From contig OX359245.1 of the NCBI GenBank assembly GCA_947179485.1, forward strand, positions 39,915,067 through 39,979,066: DNA of 64,000 nucleotides, in the 5' to 3' direction. The notes beneath the pieces were generated by a model that was not told the DNA's origin, searched no databases, and was given only the letters and a program-made list of their open reading frames with translations. This document shows positions 34,521-46,274 of the stretch, in pieces. Each line of letters starts with the position of its first letter. Position 1 is the stretch's first letter. The position numbers were made by a program, and so were the translations under genes. This DNA is from Allacma fusca (lineage: Eukaryota > Arthropoda > Collembola > Symphypleona > Sminthuridae).

Positions 34521-35026
34521 ATTTTGTAACGACATAATTGCACTATGGCCACACCTTTAAAAGTGCAGTCATTTGCATATATATTTTTTGTATTACGGAG
34601 TATCTGTCATAGTCATCCAGTGACTGTCTAGTGACTTTATTGATGGAGGCTATTGAGGTCATTTAACGTATTTGGAAATTTCGAAATGAAAGAACGTCGA
34701 AAATCATCTGAAGATGTAGGACCAGGAATAAAAATATCATTATGGTTTGCAGAGGAAATAGAGGATATTAAAAGTTCATTGAGGCTATTAAAGGTTCAGA
34801 AGACAAATTTCCTTGACAAAGAAGCAGATCTGAATTAAGTTTATACACTTTAGTTATTAAATCATCCCTTGGACTTTGTTGTAACTATGCTTTACCATAT
34901 AATGGTTTGTTTGGATTTATCGCAAAATCCAACATTCTCACAACTTCTATGGGATCCCGGTTGATAAGAGTAATCCAGTCTTTGTGGGCTACATTTATGC
35001 CGCTAACAGAAATGACTTCAATTTTC
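34521..35026. other. Unassigned, two small open frames
   Basis: On + a 61-codon frame (34653-34835) is charged and possibly helical. On - a frame ending at 34885 reads EVISVSGINVAHKDWITLIN and is cut at 35027 by the neighbouring hAT element. Neither is recognised. Either may be a transposon ORF or exon remnant. Confidence 0.3.
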
Positions 35027-36221
35027 CAGGGTTCTACAGTCTTCGGTTTGATCAGTCCGAGTCCTCCATCAGTCCCATGTCTCATTCTGCCAATCAGTCC
35101 CAGTCAGTTTTGTATCCCAGATCTATCAGTCCCTATCAGTCTCAGTCCTGCTAAAAGTCCTTGCCAAAAGTCTCAGTCAGTCCACAAATGTATATTAATG
35201 TATTTAAGACTGCCAGAGCTCGCATAACGTTGAAAACACATTGAAAACGTTCAATTTCGACAACTATGTTCCTATACACCCAGAAAGAAAATCCCCACTA
35301 ATTGAAATTAGTTTATAATTTTCCAACCTATCCATTGCAGTTAAATTGGTGTAGGTTTAGTAATTTGGAAAAATAACCGTTCGGTACAAGAATTCAATAT
35401 AGAGGTCATGAAAGGGACAAGTGATGGTGGTTATTTGGAAAAATGAAATGATAGAATTACTTATAATATAATAAACCTTCAAAAAAATAATTTGGTTCTC
35501 TTTGTAACAAATTCAAACAGATTTCCAGTAAACATTTACAATATACGACAACTAATTGTAAGTTGAATACTTCAGGAACAGAATGGTCTGCGAAGCATGA
35601 TTACATCAGAAGGATTTAATTCAGTTTCACATATCGGAAAAAGTTTGAATTAATATTTCATTTTTGAATATGTAATCAAATTTTGGCCTTATTAAAAGTC
35701 AGTCACATCAGTTCATTACATACACTGATACTGCACTTATAGAGTTATAATTTTAACGTTGCCCCTCTAATTGTAATTTATCATTATTTATTATGAATAA
35801 TGCACCAGAACGTGGGAACTCAATTACTCAAGTGATTTGTACAATGTGGTGCGGGTGCGGGCCAACTAACACAATATCTTTGTTAAACAATAACGACAGG
35901 TGGAAGCCATAGTATAGCTGGAAAGAAGAGACCAATGATAAAAATTAATTTAATGAAACGTATAGGAAATACCCTGCCACTTTGATTTGTCCATGCGATT
36001 TTTAAAGCTCAGTTCAATACTTGCACTCTTGCACATGCTTGAGCTCATTAGCAGTGCTCATATCAGTCCCAGTCAGTTTTGGCTATGAAATTCATCAGTC
36101 TCAGTCAGTCTCAGTCTTAAAAAATAGGACTCTGTATCAGTCCCAGTCAGTCGCAGTCTTCAGTCAGTCCTATGATCTACCCACTCAGTCTTTCCCCTGA
36201 GTCCAAGACTGTAGAACCCTG
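35027..36221. mobile_element. hAT-like element, CAGTCAGTCC word
   Basis: The ends CAGGGTTCTACAGTCTT and its complement are flanked by the perfect duplication CAATTTTC (35019-35026 and 36222-36229). CAGTCCCAGTCAGT words stand in both arms. The centre (about 35230-36040) is AT-rich without a transposase frame. Confidence 0.93.
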
Positions 36222-36646
36222 CAATTTTCCACTCAAGTAAGTATATACTTATTCGCTCCATTACAGTATATTTGATTACATATTTCATCCAAATGTCAAT
36301 TACAATGTATTACTAATGCTTCTTTGAGCTGGCTCCGCAGTATTAGTTACAGCTATTTACTCACTGGCAGCAATTGCTTCGATGCAGATTTTAATTTATA
36401 GTTATGCCAGATTATTTATGCTTGCAATACAAGTTTGTTCTTTTGTATAGTTAATGTATGTATGAGCAGTTTAATGCAATGGGATGTGTTGTGTTGCTGT
36501 CGTTGCGACTATACCATAAATGTGAAAGGGATTACTTCTCCTGGTGTACTTCAAGCATTGCCTTCTTTTGAATAGGTATAAGTACATAAATTTTAACCCA
36601 CATTATTTTAACAATGGACATTATCAACAGTCAAAATTTTAAGAAC

Positions 36647-36718
36647 GGCTCAATGGTCTAGGGGTATGATTCCTGCTTTGGGTGCAGGAGGTCCCGGGTT
36701 CAAATCCCGGTTGAGCCC
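36647..36718 (+). tRNA. tRNA-Pro(TGG), copy 2
   Basis: Identical in sequence and fold to copy 1. The conserved 5' flank TTTTAACAATGGACATTATC lies about 30 bases upstream. Confidence 0.97.
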
Positions 36719-36899
36719 GAAACTTTTGCTGCTGCTTATGAATTCGTCGGAAAACCCTTTAAAGGATGTTTATGCAAATAAGATTTCTTAAAGTGCACTA
36801 GGAAAGCATATATTCGTCGCTGTTGGTACGGATAGATATATACAATGAATATTTTTATACCAGGACAATTCCGAAGTATAGTGTAATGTATAGCAAGAA

Positions 36900-37955
36900 T
36901 TTCCCTGCCTGGTTAAGGTCAGCACTCAACTTCAAGTAGCAGTGCAATTAATTGATGGCAAAGGAGGCGAAACTTAGTTTACAACTTCGATTGTATTTTA
37001 TTCAGGATCAAAAATTCTGAACAGAATTTTAAGCATATTTTAGACCTCCAATTTCGTAAATCAAATTTAAAGTGGCATTTAGTTGGATTTGGTCGAGGTC
37101 AGAGATGCGCATCCGCATTTTCGTTGCGTTACGTTACAGATATAGGCTTTAAAAAAACGTTAATTACCACTTACCACTAAGCCCAGTGCTTTACAGGAAC
37201 AATTACTTGGAGAGGTGGTAGTGTGATTGTTGAAATTAAAAGCTAAATGCCTTACGAATCAAGTCCATTCGTGGCGACTTGTTGTATGCCTCGTTATTGT
37301 TAGGTAGAAGTAACATAACGGGCGCATCTCTGGTCGAGGCTCTAATTGCTCATAGAATGTTCCACTTAAAATCAGACCTAAGTCAGAATCTTTAGCATCA
37401 ATACCACGGCCGGAGGCACACTACAATATTCCATTACAAGGAGTTAATGTCACATCATAGGTCTATACCGAAAAGTGCAATCTCTCATTAGGCAGCGAGC
37501 TTCGTGATTGAAATGGACCTTCTTATCCCCTTATAAAACACCCAGAAAAATAATCCTTACGTGGCAAGTGTGGAAAACGTAATCAGAACGGTTTGCATAG
37601 CTATGTCATAAAATTCAAATTTTATTGCTTTGATTATCTCGTCCCAGCGTGAGCTGACAAAGCATTACTGTATCTTTGATTCTAATTATTGTAAGCCGTA
37701 GTTAGAGATACTAATGTACACGTATGTACACACGTGTAGAATTCCGGTCTTGCGCTTACAATACTAGTTTGGTTTTTCGTAGTTAGTATATGAGTAGTTT
37801 GATGCATTGGAATGTGCTGTGACTATGGAGTAAATGTGAAAGGGAATATTTCTGCTGTTGTTGTACATCAAGCATTGCCTTCCTTTGAATAGACGTAAAT
37901 TTTAACACAAATTATTTTAACAATGAACATTATCAACAGTCAAAATTTCAAGAAC
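36900..37955. repeat. tRNA cassette B
   Basis: Parallels 25970-26830 and 55910-56762 and leads to tRNA copy 3. It carries the small hAT element 37100-37332, which the other two copies lack. Confidence 0.8.
37100..37332. mobile_element. Small 233-bp hAT-like element containing Helitron-derived sequence
   Basis: The ends CAGAGATGCGC and GCGCATCTCTG are flanked by GTCGAGGT (37092-37099) and GTCGAGGC (37333-37340), 7 of 8. Empty sites are kept at about 26190-26205 and 56105-56120. Most of the inside is a copy of the Helitron-end sequence also found at 2540 and 31057. Its termini match those of 31983-32535. Confidence 0.88.
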
Positions 37956-38027
37956 GGCTCAATGGTCTAGGGGTATGATTCCTGCTTTGGGTGCAGGAGG
38001 TCCCGGGTTCAAATCCCGGTTGAGCCC
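37956..38027 (+). tRNA. tRNA-Pro(TGG), copy 3
   Basis: Identical to copy 1, with the same 5' flank and the same ATTTTTGCTTTT tail. Confidence 0.97.
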
Positions 38028-38575
38028 GAAATTTTTGCTTTTAAAATTGGAATGCCGACTTTGACGTTGCGCTTGCGTTTTTCGTTGGATGCTTGAATGA
38101 ATCAACTTTATTTATTGAAACTGCTTCCGATATTTAAAAACAATAATTTAATAATGAAGAACAAAAGATTCAATAATTTTATTATTATACATAAACTCCT
38201 GGAAATTCAGCTGTAACAATGTATGATGTACAATGCAATATGTTTTCTCCAATAGATACGTTATGAAAAATTGAATACATAGAGCTTGTAATGAGATAAA
38301 ACATATCAGTGCAATTGAAAGTAAGCATAATCCCTTCATAAAATGTTGAATGTACTCCATCATTAATCCGATTTAAGAGACATCCAAATCCTATTTTGCC
38401 ATGTTAATACTTTCAGCAGGGAATTTGCTTGTCTTTGACTATACATATGCATAGTAAATGTGAGAGTGAGAATTTCTCAAGCGTATTTAAAGCCTTGCCT
38501 TCTTTTGAATATACGTAAATTTTAACACAAATTATTTTAACAATGGACATTATCAACAGTCAAATTTTCAAGAAC
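38028..38575. repeat. Second tRNA cassette type, copy 1
   Basis: Matches the spacers before tRNA copies 8, 9 and 10 (CTGAATGAATCAAC, TTCAGCTGTAACAAT, CTTTCAGCAGGGAATT). The minus ORF 38148-38363 within it is interrupted in the other copies and is not taken as a gene. Confidence 0.8.
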
Positions 38576-38647
38576 GGCTCAATGGTCTAGGGGTATGATT
38601 CCTGCTTTGGGTGCAGGAGGTCCCGGGTTCAAATCCCGGTTGAGCCC
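38576..38647 (+). tRNA. tRNA-Pro(TGG), copy 4
   Basis: Identical to copy 1. The 3' flank ATTATTTTGCTCCATGAATG is shared only with copy 10, and both are followed by the same small secreted-protein gene. Confidence 0.97.
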
Positions 38648-38849
38648 ATTATTTTGCTCCATGAATGCTTCCATAATATCACTTAATCTGATTATTACGG
38701 CTTTACTTATCTCCCAAGCTGTTCAGAGAATGAGCCCTGAGGCAACTACTGATGTAGAAATTTTACGGAAAGCCCGCAAGATATCCTTATAAATTAATGG
38801 CCTAGGAATGGAGTTTGTGGCTATTAAAATTCCGAGCTCTAATCTTAAG

Positions 38850-38981
38850 ATCAACGCGCAAGATTTAGGCGTACAGTAAGTCTCCACGACTGGGCTTCAT
38901 TTGTAAGCGATTAAGCCTCTACACTCACACTACCACCTCTCCAAGTAATATTGTTCCTGTTAAGCACAGGGCTGCTGCTAG
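38850..38981 (+). mobile_element. Helitron-type 3' end
   Basis: A hairpin CCTGT-TAAGC-ACAGG is followed by GCTGCTG and the terminal CTAG (38978-38981), with T as next base. Upstream sequence is the inverse of that after 31057 (CCAAGTAAT, ACTACCACCTCT). Confidence 0.6.
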
Positions 38982-39123
38982 TTGTCCAGATTCCTTACAG
39001 AGAAGTTTTTTTATTCCTTATTCGTAGAAATTAATTGAAGTATTAAAAGATAATAGCGGTGGTAAGAAAATGAAATGTTGTAGAGTAGAGCACAAGTTTG
39101 GTAAATTGGTTTTTCTGGTCATA

Positions 39124-39519
39124 TTATTTGGTAATATCATCCATCGGAGTTTTGGAATAAAGCCCATCTTTCAATTTTCTTACGATTTCTCGAGCTCTTG
39201 CCGGTTCACTCCGGTCATGAGCCTCACTACGAAAGGATTTGCATCAATGAAATAATAAATGCAATTCGTAGTTAAATCAGAAGTACATCTGTATATGCAA
39301 TCTACATTGTAAATATAATATTCTTTGTAAAAACATCATACCGTTGCTGATTCTCAGTGATCTTTGGAGCAATAATTTCACTACAGTCATATCCGGAGAC
39401 ATGATGACTTTTCATAGTTTTGGCAACATTGTGCTTGTTCATTGACCTTACGAATGATTGCCATTGACTGGAGTCCCTCTGACTCAAACTGTTCCCTGAC
39501 ATTTGACACGCTCTCCTAC
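39124..39519 (-). pseudogene. Truncated copy of the 124-aa secreted-protein gene
   Basis: The last exon (39124-39226) and most of exon 2 (39342-39519) align with the gene at 58929-59496. The GT-AG intron (donor GTATGA) and the frame are kept, reading SLSQRDSSQWQSFVRSMNK and ending MDDITK. A 6-bp in-frame deletion removes two residues. Homology stops at 39519, where a hAT-like terminus (CAGGGGTCGG) begins, so exon 1 and the signal peptide are missing. It could still be transcribed but has no proper start. Confidence 0.7.
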
Positions 39520-39720
39520 CAGGGGTCGGATTTTTGTGGGAAGGCGGGAGGATTCTTCCCAGGGAAAAAATATTTCTGGCAGGGAAATATCAAAGGGAAG
39601 AGATTTGTTTTTACGAGCAGGGATGTTTAAATTCGTTGATTTTTTTTATCAGGGATTTTTAGATTGGCTGACTTAATTTGGCAGGGATTTGACGTCTTGT
39701 GGGGAAATTACCAAACAGGA
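39520..39720. mobile_element. Probable left end of a hAT-like element, GGGAAGG words
   Basis: CAGGGGTCGG opens exactly where homology of the gene copy stops, followed by GGGAAGG, CAGGGAAA and GGCAGGGA words. The expected right end (CCGACCCCTG) was not found, so the element or the gene copy has been deleted further right. Confidence 0.45.
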
Positions 39721-39986
39721 AAAAGTATCAATGTATGTATAGGCACCGTGAGTCAAAAATTAATCTAAAATTGAGGTGCTACCAGCTATTTCTGTCTTAT
39801 GTATGCCTTGTTATTGCGGGGTGTGCTTTAGTCTTAAAGGAGGACACTGACGCAAGCAAGAAATAACCATGCCGCAGATATTCAATTATGTAGAATGTTG
39901 TGATACCATGTCGGCACTGGTGCCCTAGTCTAGTCTGGCTTGACTAAGAAAATATGGAATAGACTAGACTAGTGGTTAATGGGGAG

Positions 39987-40736
39987 TAGAGGTGGGTCCC
40001 GGAAGCAGGTTTTTTTCGGGTTTTTGGCAGAGTACGGGCTGTAAATACGAACTTACGTCGGGCTCCGACCGGGTTCGGGCTGCACTGAAACAATGAAACC
40101 GGGTTAAGGTCGGGCTTGGGCCTGTATTTATTTTTCAGTTCGGGTTTCGGGCGGGCCAGAAATTACAAATGACCCGACAATCATACTAGAATAGAATTTA
40201 GTACAGATAGGTGGCATGCATATTTGACGTCGCGCAGAGTTCAAGCATTGCTTTCACGTATGTATATTCATGATAAATAATAGTTCATTGTATTTAAAAC
40301 GTACACATGCTTAAGCATTTTGAAACGATCCCTTCCGCTTGATAGTTTATGTTCAAAAATTTTCAGAGCCAAAAAGAAGTTTGGCTCATTTAGTGCACGC
40401 TAATTGAATGTGATGAGTAGGGATGGATAGTATGTGTAAATATAATAGAATATGTAAATGAAGACTTCCCATCGGATTCAAGTGTTACTAAAAAGTCGGG
40501 TTTTCATCGGGTTTTAAAACCATTTAAGGATCGGGTTTTTAGCGGGTTCGGGGTGTAAAAAATTTTGGAGACCAGGTTTTTAACGGGTTCGGGCTTCACA
40601 AAAGTTAAGGTGCATAAAACGGGCCGGGTTGAATATCAAATATTTAGCCCGTTGGTGGGCCGGGTCGTGCTAATAGAGCATTTGTTCGGGTTTCTTCCGG
40701 GTTCGGGCCTGAAGACAAGCCCGAATCCCACCTCTA
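39987..40736. mobile_element. hAT-like element, CGGGTTCGGGC word
   Basis: The ends TAGAGGTGGGTCCCGG and CCCGAATCCCACCTCTA share TAGAGGTGGG and are flanked by the perfect duplication ATGGGGAG (39979-39986 and 40737-40744). GGGTTTTTCGGG and CGGGCC words fill the arms. It lies inside ACTAG-word sequence that may belong to an older element. Confidence 0.92.
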
Positions 40737-41034
40737 ATGGGGAGCGAAATGAACAAACTGAAACAGACTAGCCGTATGCGAGGTTTAGAAGCACTAGACT
40801 AGAGACTACACTAGACTACAGATAGTCAGATAATGAAAACACATAGAATAGAATAGACTAGGCTAGGAAAATAGACCAATTCCTACTAACAGATTTCGCT
40901 CAAATTAGGCTGCACAGTGCCAGAGCAAGCACTCGGTTTCATAAAAATACTCTATACACTTTTGTCATAGTTATGTACACAACATTTAAGCATGGAAACG
41001 AAAGGGTATCCTTCCTTCCTGCAGCAGCTAGCAA

Positions 41035-41498
41035 TAGCAGGCGGACCAGTTCAATTCAGAATTAAATATTTTCGATTCGATTAAATTCGATTCAGTAGTA
41101 TTTCGATTCGATTTGTAGCAAGGCTACATCGAATGATTCGATTTGTGGTATTGAACTGAATTCAATCATGTGAATTGCAATTCAAACAATTCATCAAAAC
41201 TGCTTCGACTCCACCCTTCATTTTTCTTTTCTTTGCATACTCAAAGCAAATAATACGTATGCCACAACGTTTGTTATTTTAGTGTAGCTTTTACTATACC
41301 CTTTATAATATGTAGGTATAGTTTTACATATGGAACTGCAGTAACATACATTTTGGAAAATTTTTGCATTTTCCCGCTTGAATCGTTTTATTTATTGTTC
41401 AATTCGATTCACTGAGTGAACTGAATTAAATTGGATTGCTTTGGGCAAACTGAATCGAAAATCGGTTTTTCAATCAAATTTAATCGATCCGACCAATA
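41035..41498. mobile_element. hAT-like element, ATTCGATTCA word
   Basis: A perfect 8-bp duplication GCTAGCAA (41027-41034 and 41499-41506) brackets a 464-bp segment filled with TTCGATTCGATT words on the left and GAATTAAATTG on the right. The inverted ends (TAGCAGGCGGACC and TATTGGTCGGATC) are degenerate. Confidence 0.75.
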
Positions 41499-42226
41499 GC
41501 TAGCAAGTAGTATTTCGTCGTTAAAGAGGCTGATTGTGAACAAGCTAGATTCATTTTCATAAAATTATGTACACGCTGTACAAATACATTTGCTTGTAGA
41601 TCATTTTGCTTTTGTTGAAACATGTTGAAGATAATTTTACTTGTAACCAAAAACGCATATATCCAATTTTTACAAGTATTACATAGCTTTTTAAACAAAA
41701 ATGGAAATATTACATTATAAAGACAGGATTTTTTACGTTTATAATTTGGGATCAAGTTTACTTTAGTAACCCCCATTTTGTTTTGATAACAATTGGTACA
41801 TATGCAATATTTCAGTTGTAAATAACGGAACAATATTTTTGACAACGAATCTCTAGTTCCCGAGGTATGAGAGATCAAAGGTCACATTCGTTACTAAAGC
41901 ATAATTTTGGGATTCATATTTGGGATGCTTATAAAAACTAGCCTGACAGTCTATCAACTTGGTGTGATTGGTGATAAATATTGAAAGCCTAATCTAACCA
42001 TAGAACGAACTTCGAAGTAATTTTATCAGTAAAATAGGCTTTAACAGAAAAATGTTGTGAACAGTAATCTAAAACTGAAAACCTAACCTAACCAGAAATA
42101 GAAGCACTTGGAAGTGATTTAATCAGTGAAAATGGCATTATCAGGTAATTGTTGTGGTTAGCCGTGCTCACGGACCTGAGGTTTGCAATTATCTGCAACC
42201 GTAGTGAACGCGGCTAACCTCTCATA
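41499..42226. other. Unassigned stretch
   Basis: A 132-codon minus frame (41480-41878) with several Cys is the longest ORF and overlaps the preceding element's right end. No domain is recognised. Confidence 0.3.
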
Positions 42227-42721
42227 TAGTGTTTCTGTTCGGTATCGGGAATTCCCGAGGTTCCGGTTCGGTTTCGGTTCCGGTACGGTTTCGGGTCAAC
42301 GTTTTAAAGAACCGTTACGTTTCGGTCCGGTTTCGGGTCATCGGTTTATGAACCGTCAAATTTCGGTCCGGTTTCGGGTACAAAAATCAAAACCGAAAGT
42401 TTTCGGGAATGGTTTGTTAAAGCTGCCGTTTTGTATGAAAACGCGAAACTTGCATTAGGCCAGCATTTGTCAACTATCATTTGAAAAGGCAATACAATTT
42501 TGGCTTCCATAAAAATGAATCATATACATTTTCTGACTGTTCGGAAAGGAACCGGAACCGGTTCGGGAACCGCTTTTATTTACCGGATCGGTTCCGGGAA
42601 ACCAAAAATGTCCCGGACTCGAAAATACCGGTTCCGGTTTTGGGAACAGAATTGGGATTTTTTTCGGTTCGGGAAAACGAGTCGGGACGAGTCCATGTTT
42701 TGGTACCGTTCAGAAACACTA
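42227..42721. mobile_element. hAT-like element, GGAACCGGAACC word, copy 2
   Basis: The ends TAGTGTTTCTGTTCGG and GGTACCGTTCAGAAACACTA are flanked by the perfect duplication CTCTCATA (42219-42226 and 42722-42729). The copy is nearly collinear with the inverse of 18788-19265. Confidence 0.93.
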
Positions 42722-42729
42722 CTCTCATA

Positions 42730-43479
42730 CCTCGGGTACTAGTGGTTTGCTGACAAAAATTCTTTCAGTTTTTTAATCTGCTGCTGAAATATTGCATGTG
42801 AACCAATGTTTATTAAAAACCGCCTAGAGCTATTACAGTAAACGTAACTATTATTTTATTTTATTTTCAGTTATCAGCAGTTATTTTTAGTTCATGAGTG
42901 CTTCAGGTGTCATTTGTACTCATTTTTAGGCTGCACCTGTGAATACACTCAACCGGGGAATGGCAGCAGTACTGAAAACTCTACCAATATTTTATTTGTG
43001 ACGATTAGTCATCGTTAATTTTTATATTAAAGATAATAGTGCGAACTTGCTGTTATGCGCATTTTATTTCTTCATTCCTACCTCCCTCATTTTGTCCATG
43101 TACTTCTGAATCTAAGACCAGGATCCGGCTAATTCCAATCCCTTGTCCATTACATTTGAGCAATTTCCGGAATTTTTTAGTTTGAGCGTTGAACAGAAAT
43201 TGACTAGGAATATTAAGAAAAGGTTTGAACAGGACTAGATTAGACTAGCGCGAAGAGATTCGTAGAAGAATATACTACAATTCAGTAGGCAAGGACAACC
43301 CTCCGAAAGAATGGATAGACCAGACTAGTCAACCTCTTGAGAACCAGTCCATGTTCGCATCGACAACCGTTTCTTTCATGGATTATTCGAATTGAATCAA
43401 AAGCTGGTATTTTGAGTAAGCTATTATATTTATATCATTATTATATTACTATTTATATGATTGATGACGTTGATTATGC
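42730..43479. other. No gene recognised
   Basis: Contains ACTAG and GACTAG words at 43199-43330 that echo those at 39920-39975 and 40770-40880. Confidence 0.4.
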
Positions 43480-44417
43480 TATGAACTTAATAATAAATTA
43501 TAGAAAACAATTTATAATCGTGGGACAGACCTTCCAGCAACAGAAATTCACGTCACACACCACAGGATCTCTCTCCCGAAATAATGGAGAATTCCAATAC
43601 CCGGGTTTAAAACTTCTGACAATGAGTGCTCACCTAGAAGATAAACAAGGCAACAGAGTAGCACCGCGCGATCGTCGAATTTACGCCTGCTCAGTGCTCA
43701 CAGCCTGAGCCACATCCATGCTCATTAATTAGGGCTACATCTGGCACATCAGCCCCTCACATTTGTAAAATATTATTTGGAGAATTGTACCTCTTTCGAT
43801 AATTATTCGGAGGTTCTGTATTTATTTACATAATTATTTTCTGCGTGGACTTTTTCCAAAAAATGTCTTACAGACAACCGGATCCGACAGAATATAATTA
43901 TTGCTAAATGCTAATAGTCTAGTAAATTATGCTAAAAGAATGATTGGTTAGCCGCCACACGCGAATTAAGTACATGTAAATAATCTCTCCTGTATAAACA
44001 AATGTTAATGATAGATGACTATTTATGGATATCCCAATGGTCTGCCTATGTAATAATGTCTATTATAAGCTTTCCAATCGATGTCTAATTTATCAACTTG
44101 AAAAACAAATGACAGCAATAGATATGTCAGCCTATGAAATTGTTCAAATTAATTGTACGTGCAGGTAAGTTGTACTGTCAATTAATAAAGTGTACTTTGA
44201 TCCGCACTTTAATTTTGTTGGGCCTTATTACAAAAGCTTATAATTTTGTTTACTTATCCGAACATAATATTTCGCAGTACTGCATAGTTTATTCGTTGGC
44301 AACCGTTTCCGTTCTGGGTCAACCTATGTCAAAGTAAACGTGTATATCCATTGTAACCACAAGAATACAAGTGTCACCTTAAATATTGTCAAAAAACAGT
44401 AAATTTGTTTCGTAATT
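43480..44417. repeat. Duplicated IR upstream block, copy C
   Basis: The uninterrupted version of the block (compare 21240-23151 and 31560-32849). It shows the empty site of the 31983 element. The last 280 bases contain the candidate IR promoter motifs. Confidence 0.75.
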
Positions 44418-46274
44418 ATGACAGCATCTTCTCTGGAACTGGTCAAAACCTGTAATATTTTCACATTTATAATTATATTGCCTTTGCCTATAATTTCTGC
44501 ATATAAATCTACCTCCTCCAAGATCATTTCCAGCCCCAGATCAATTACAGAATTGTTGCAATGCTCCCTTCAGATAATCTACGAGGATAGAAATGATATT
44601 GATAAACTCCAAACGGAAATCAGCAATTCGGGAGTGTTTCCAAATTTTCGTATTCAAAATTTAAATTATACTTCGAAAAAGTTCAAGCGTTCTACGCCAC
44701 GCTTCCATACCAATTGCAACATAGTAGTTTTACATTTGAAAGAAATATCCCTTTCCCTCAAAAATTACGTTTTAAGTTCACAAAGTAACTACTTCATATT
44801 TATTGTACAATCCAAATTTCAAATCAACCATAATCATTTAAATAATTTAAAACAAAAACTACGATACTTTATGGTCATCACAAAATTCAATGAGTTGCTG
44901 AGCAATCAAAGTAGATTTTTATTCTCAACGAGGGAGTTCATGAAAAACGAGCATCTTCGTACGACAGTAATAGTTGTTGACCCATTCATCCTTTTGAAAA
45001 ACCAAACACCAGTAGGTGGATGTTACTATAATATTCTCCTGGAGTCATCTCAACTTTACAACTTCACTTATGACATAGAGTACCCAAAATTCAAAGGGAT
45101 GGTCCAGTTAAAAAATGGGACTTGGATTGGTCAAGCAGGGCAAGTGACTCGAGGTGAGAAAGATGTGATTTTAGGTTCAGCCCAGACATTCGCCCGATAC
45201 AAGTACTTCGACTTCCCAACCATCCTAGATGTCTCTGGTATAAAATTCATAACTGCACTTCCCCACAAGACTCTGGACTGGGCAGCAGTGTTGTACATTT
45301 TCCAGCCTCTCACCTGGGTTTGTTTGAGTATCTGTTGCTTTGGAATTTTCACACTGGTCTATGCATCCGAACTTTTCTTTTACCACAGTAACCAGAGGAA
45401 CTGTCAAAATATTACCGCCATTTTGGGAATAACTTTGAACCCTTTAATTGAACACGGTGCCACGGTGTCAACATTCAGCTTAGTCAGGGTCATTTACACC
45501 TTCTGGATCCTTGGTTGCATAGTTATCGTCACATTCTTCAAGAGTGATTTCGTAGCTTACATAACTTATCCCAAGCATGAAGAAGTTCCCAGGACTTTCT
45601 TCGACTTATCCCAACGACCGGAATATAATATCAAATTGCTGCAAATGAACGCTGCAGCCACGACTTTTTTCAATACAACCACCAGTCCCGTTTACTCAAA
45701 GTTACGTCAAAGAATGACACTGGAGAAGGATTGGTTACAGTGCATTTATGCTTCTGCCTTTGAGCCGAAGACTGTTTGCATTACTTTTGATTTCTATGGA
45801 GTGAGTACCATTGCCCAGAACCTCACGTGGCATAGATCCTTCTCAAATGTCCAGTTCTCTACGGACTATGCCGTGGAATTTCAGTGGAGCATGGGCTTCA
45901 CGAAAAATTCCAAGTTTTTGGGGACCTTCAATGAAGTAGCAAGATTTGTAAGAGATACTGGACTCTTCCGGAAATGGAAAGAAGACTTTTATGAGAGCAT
46001 GCGGCAGGATGGAATTGGATGGTTGAAGCAAACTAAGGGAAGGGTTTATGAGAGGATTTTGAATTCTTTGGCGGATCAGTTAAACTTGGAAGCGGTTCCG
46101 TTTATATTGAAGAATGTACTCGTAGCGTTCATCATTCTGACTGTAGGTTTAAGCATTGCAAACTTAGTATTTATGTGGGAACGCTGCAGTCATTCTTTCA
46201 AATTCCTAGAGAAAATCCCCGGAATTCCAAAGAAACGCCGCCAGATATTTTCACGGGTTATTTTACTACGGTAG
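44418..46274 (+). CDS. Divergent ionotropic receptor, intronless, 618 aa
   Basis: An intact IR-family channel with signal peptide MTASSLELVKTCNIFTFIII, extracellular region, first helix near 297-318 (PLTWVCLSICCFGIF), pore region, second helix near 357-385 (YTFWILGCIVIVTFFKSDF), second lobe with RDTGLFRKWKEDFY and last helix near 565-588. It ends in a basic tail (CSHSFKFLEKIPG to VILLR) that represents the undisturbed C-terminus of the pair. It differs from the 23152 gene throughout the first half but is identical at DNA level over 45372-45877. Ligand residues cannot be judged by eye. Expected in chemosensory dendrites, as for the family. Confidence 0.93.
   Translation: MTASSLELVKTCNIFTFIIILPLPIISAYKSTSSKIISSPRSITELLQCSLQIIYEDRNDIDKLQTEISNSGVFPNFRIQNLNYTSKKFKRSTPRFHTNCNIVVLHLKEISLSLKNYVLSSQSNYFIFIVQSKFQINHNHLNNLKQKLRYFMVITKFNELLSNQSRFLFSTREFMKNEHLRTTVIVVDPFILLKNQTPVGGCYYNILLESSQLYNFTYDIEYPKFKGMVQLKNGTWIGQAGQVTRGEKDVILGSAQTFARYKYFDFPTILDVSGIKFITALPHKTLDWAAVLYIFQPLTWVCLSICCFGIFTLVYASELFFYHSNQRNCQNITAILGITLNPLIEHGATVSTFSLVRVIYTFWILGCIVIVTFFKSDFVAYITYPKHEEVPRTFFDLSQRPEYNIKLLQMNAAATTFFNTTTSPVYSKLRQRMTLEKDWLQCIYASAFEPKTVCITFDFYGVSTIAQNLTWHRSFSNVQFSTDYAVEFQWSMGFTKNSKFLGTFNEVARFVRDTGLFRKWKEDFYESMRQDGIGWLKQTKGRVYERILNSLADQLNLEAVPFILKNVLVAFIILTVGLSIANLVFMWERCSHSFKFLEKIPGIPKKRRQIFSRVILLR

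Noticed and set aside
38595-38792. 65-aa ORF starting inside tRNA copy 4
   Set aside because: It starts in the tRNA body, and the homologous frame after tRNA copy 10 is broken by a frameshift and stop.
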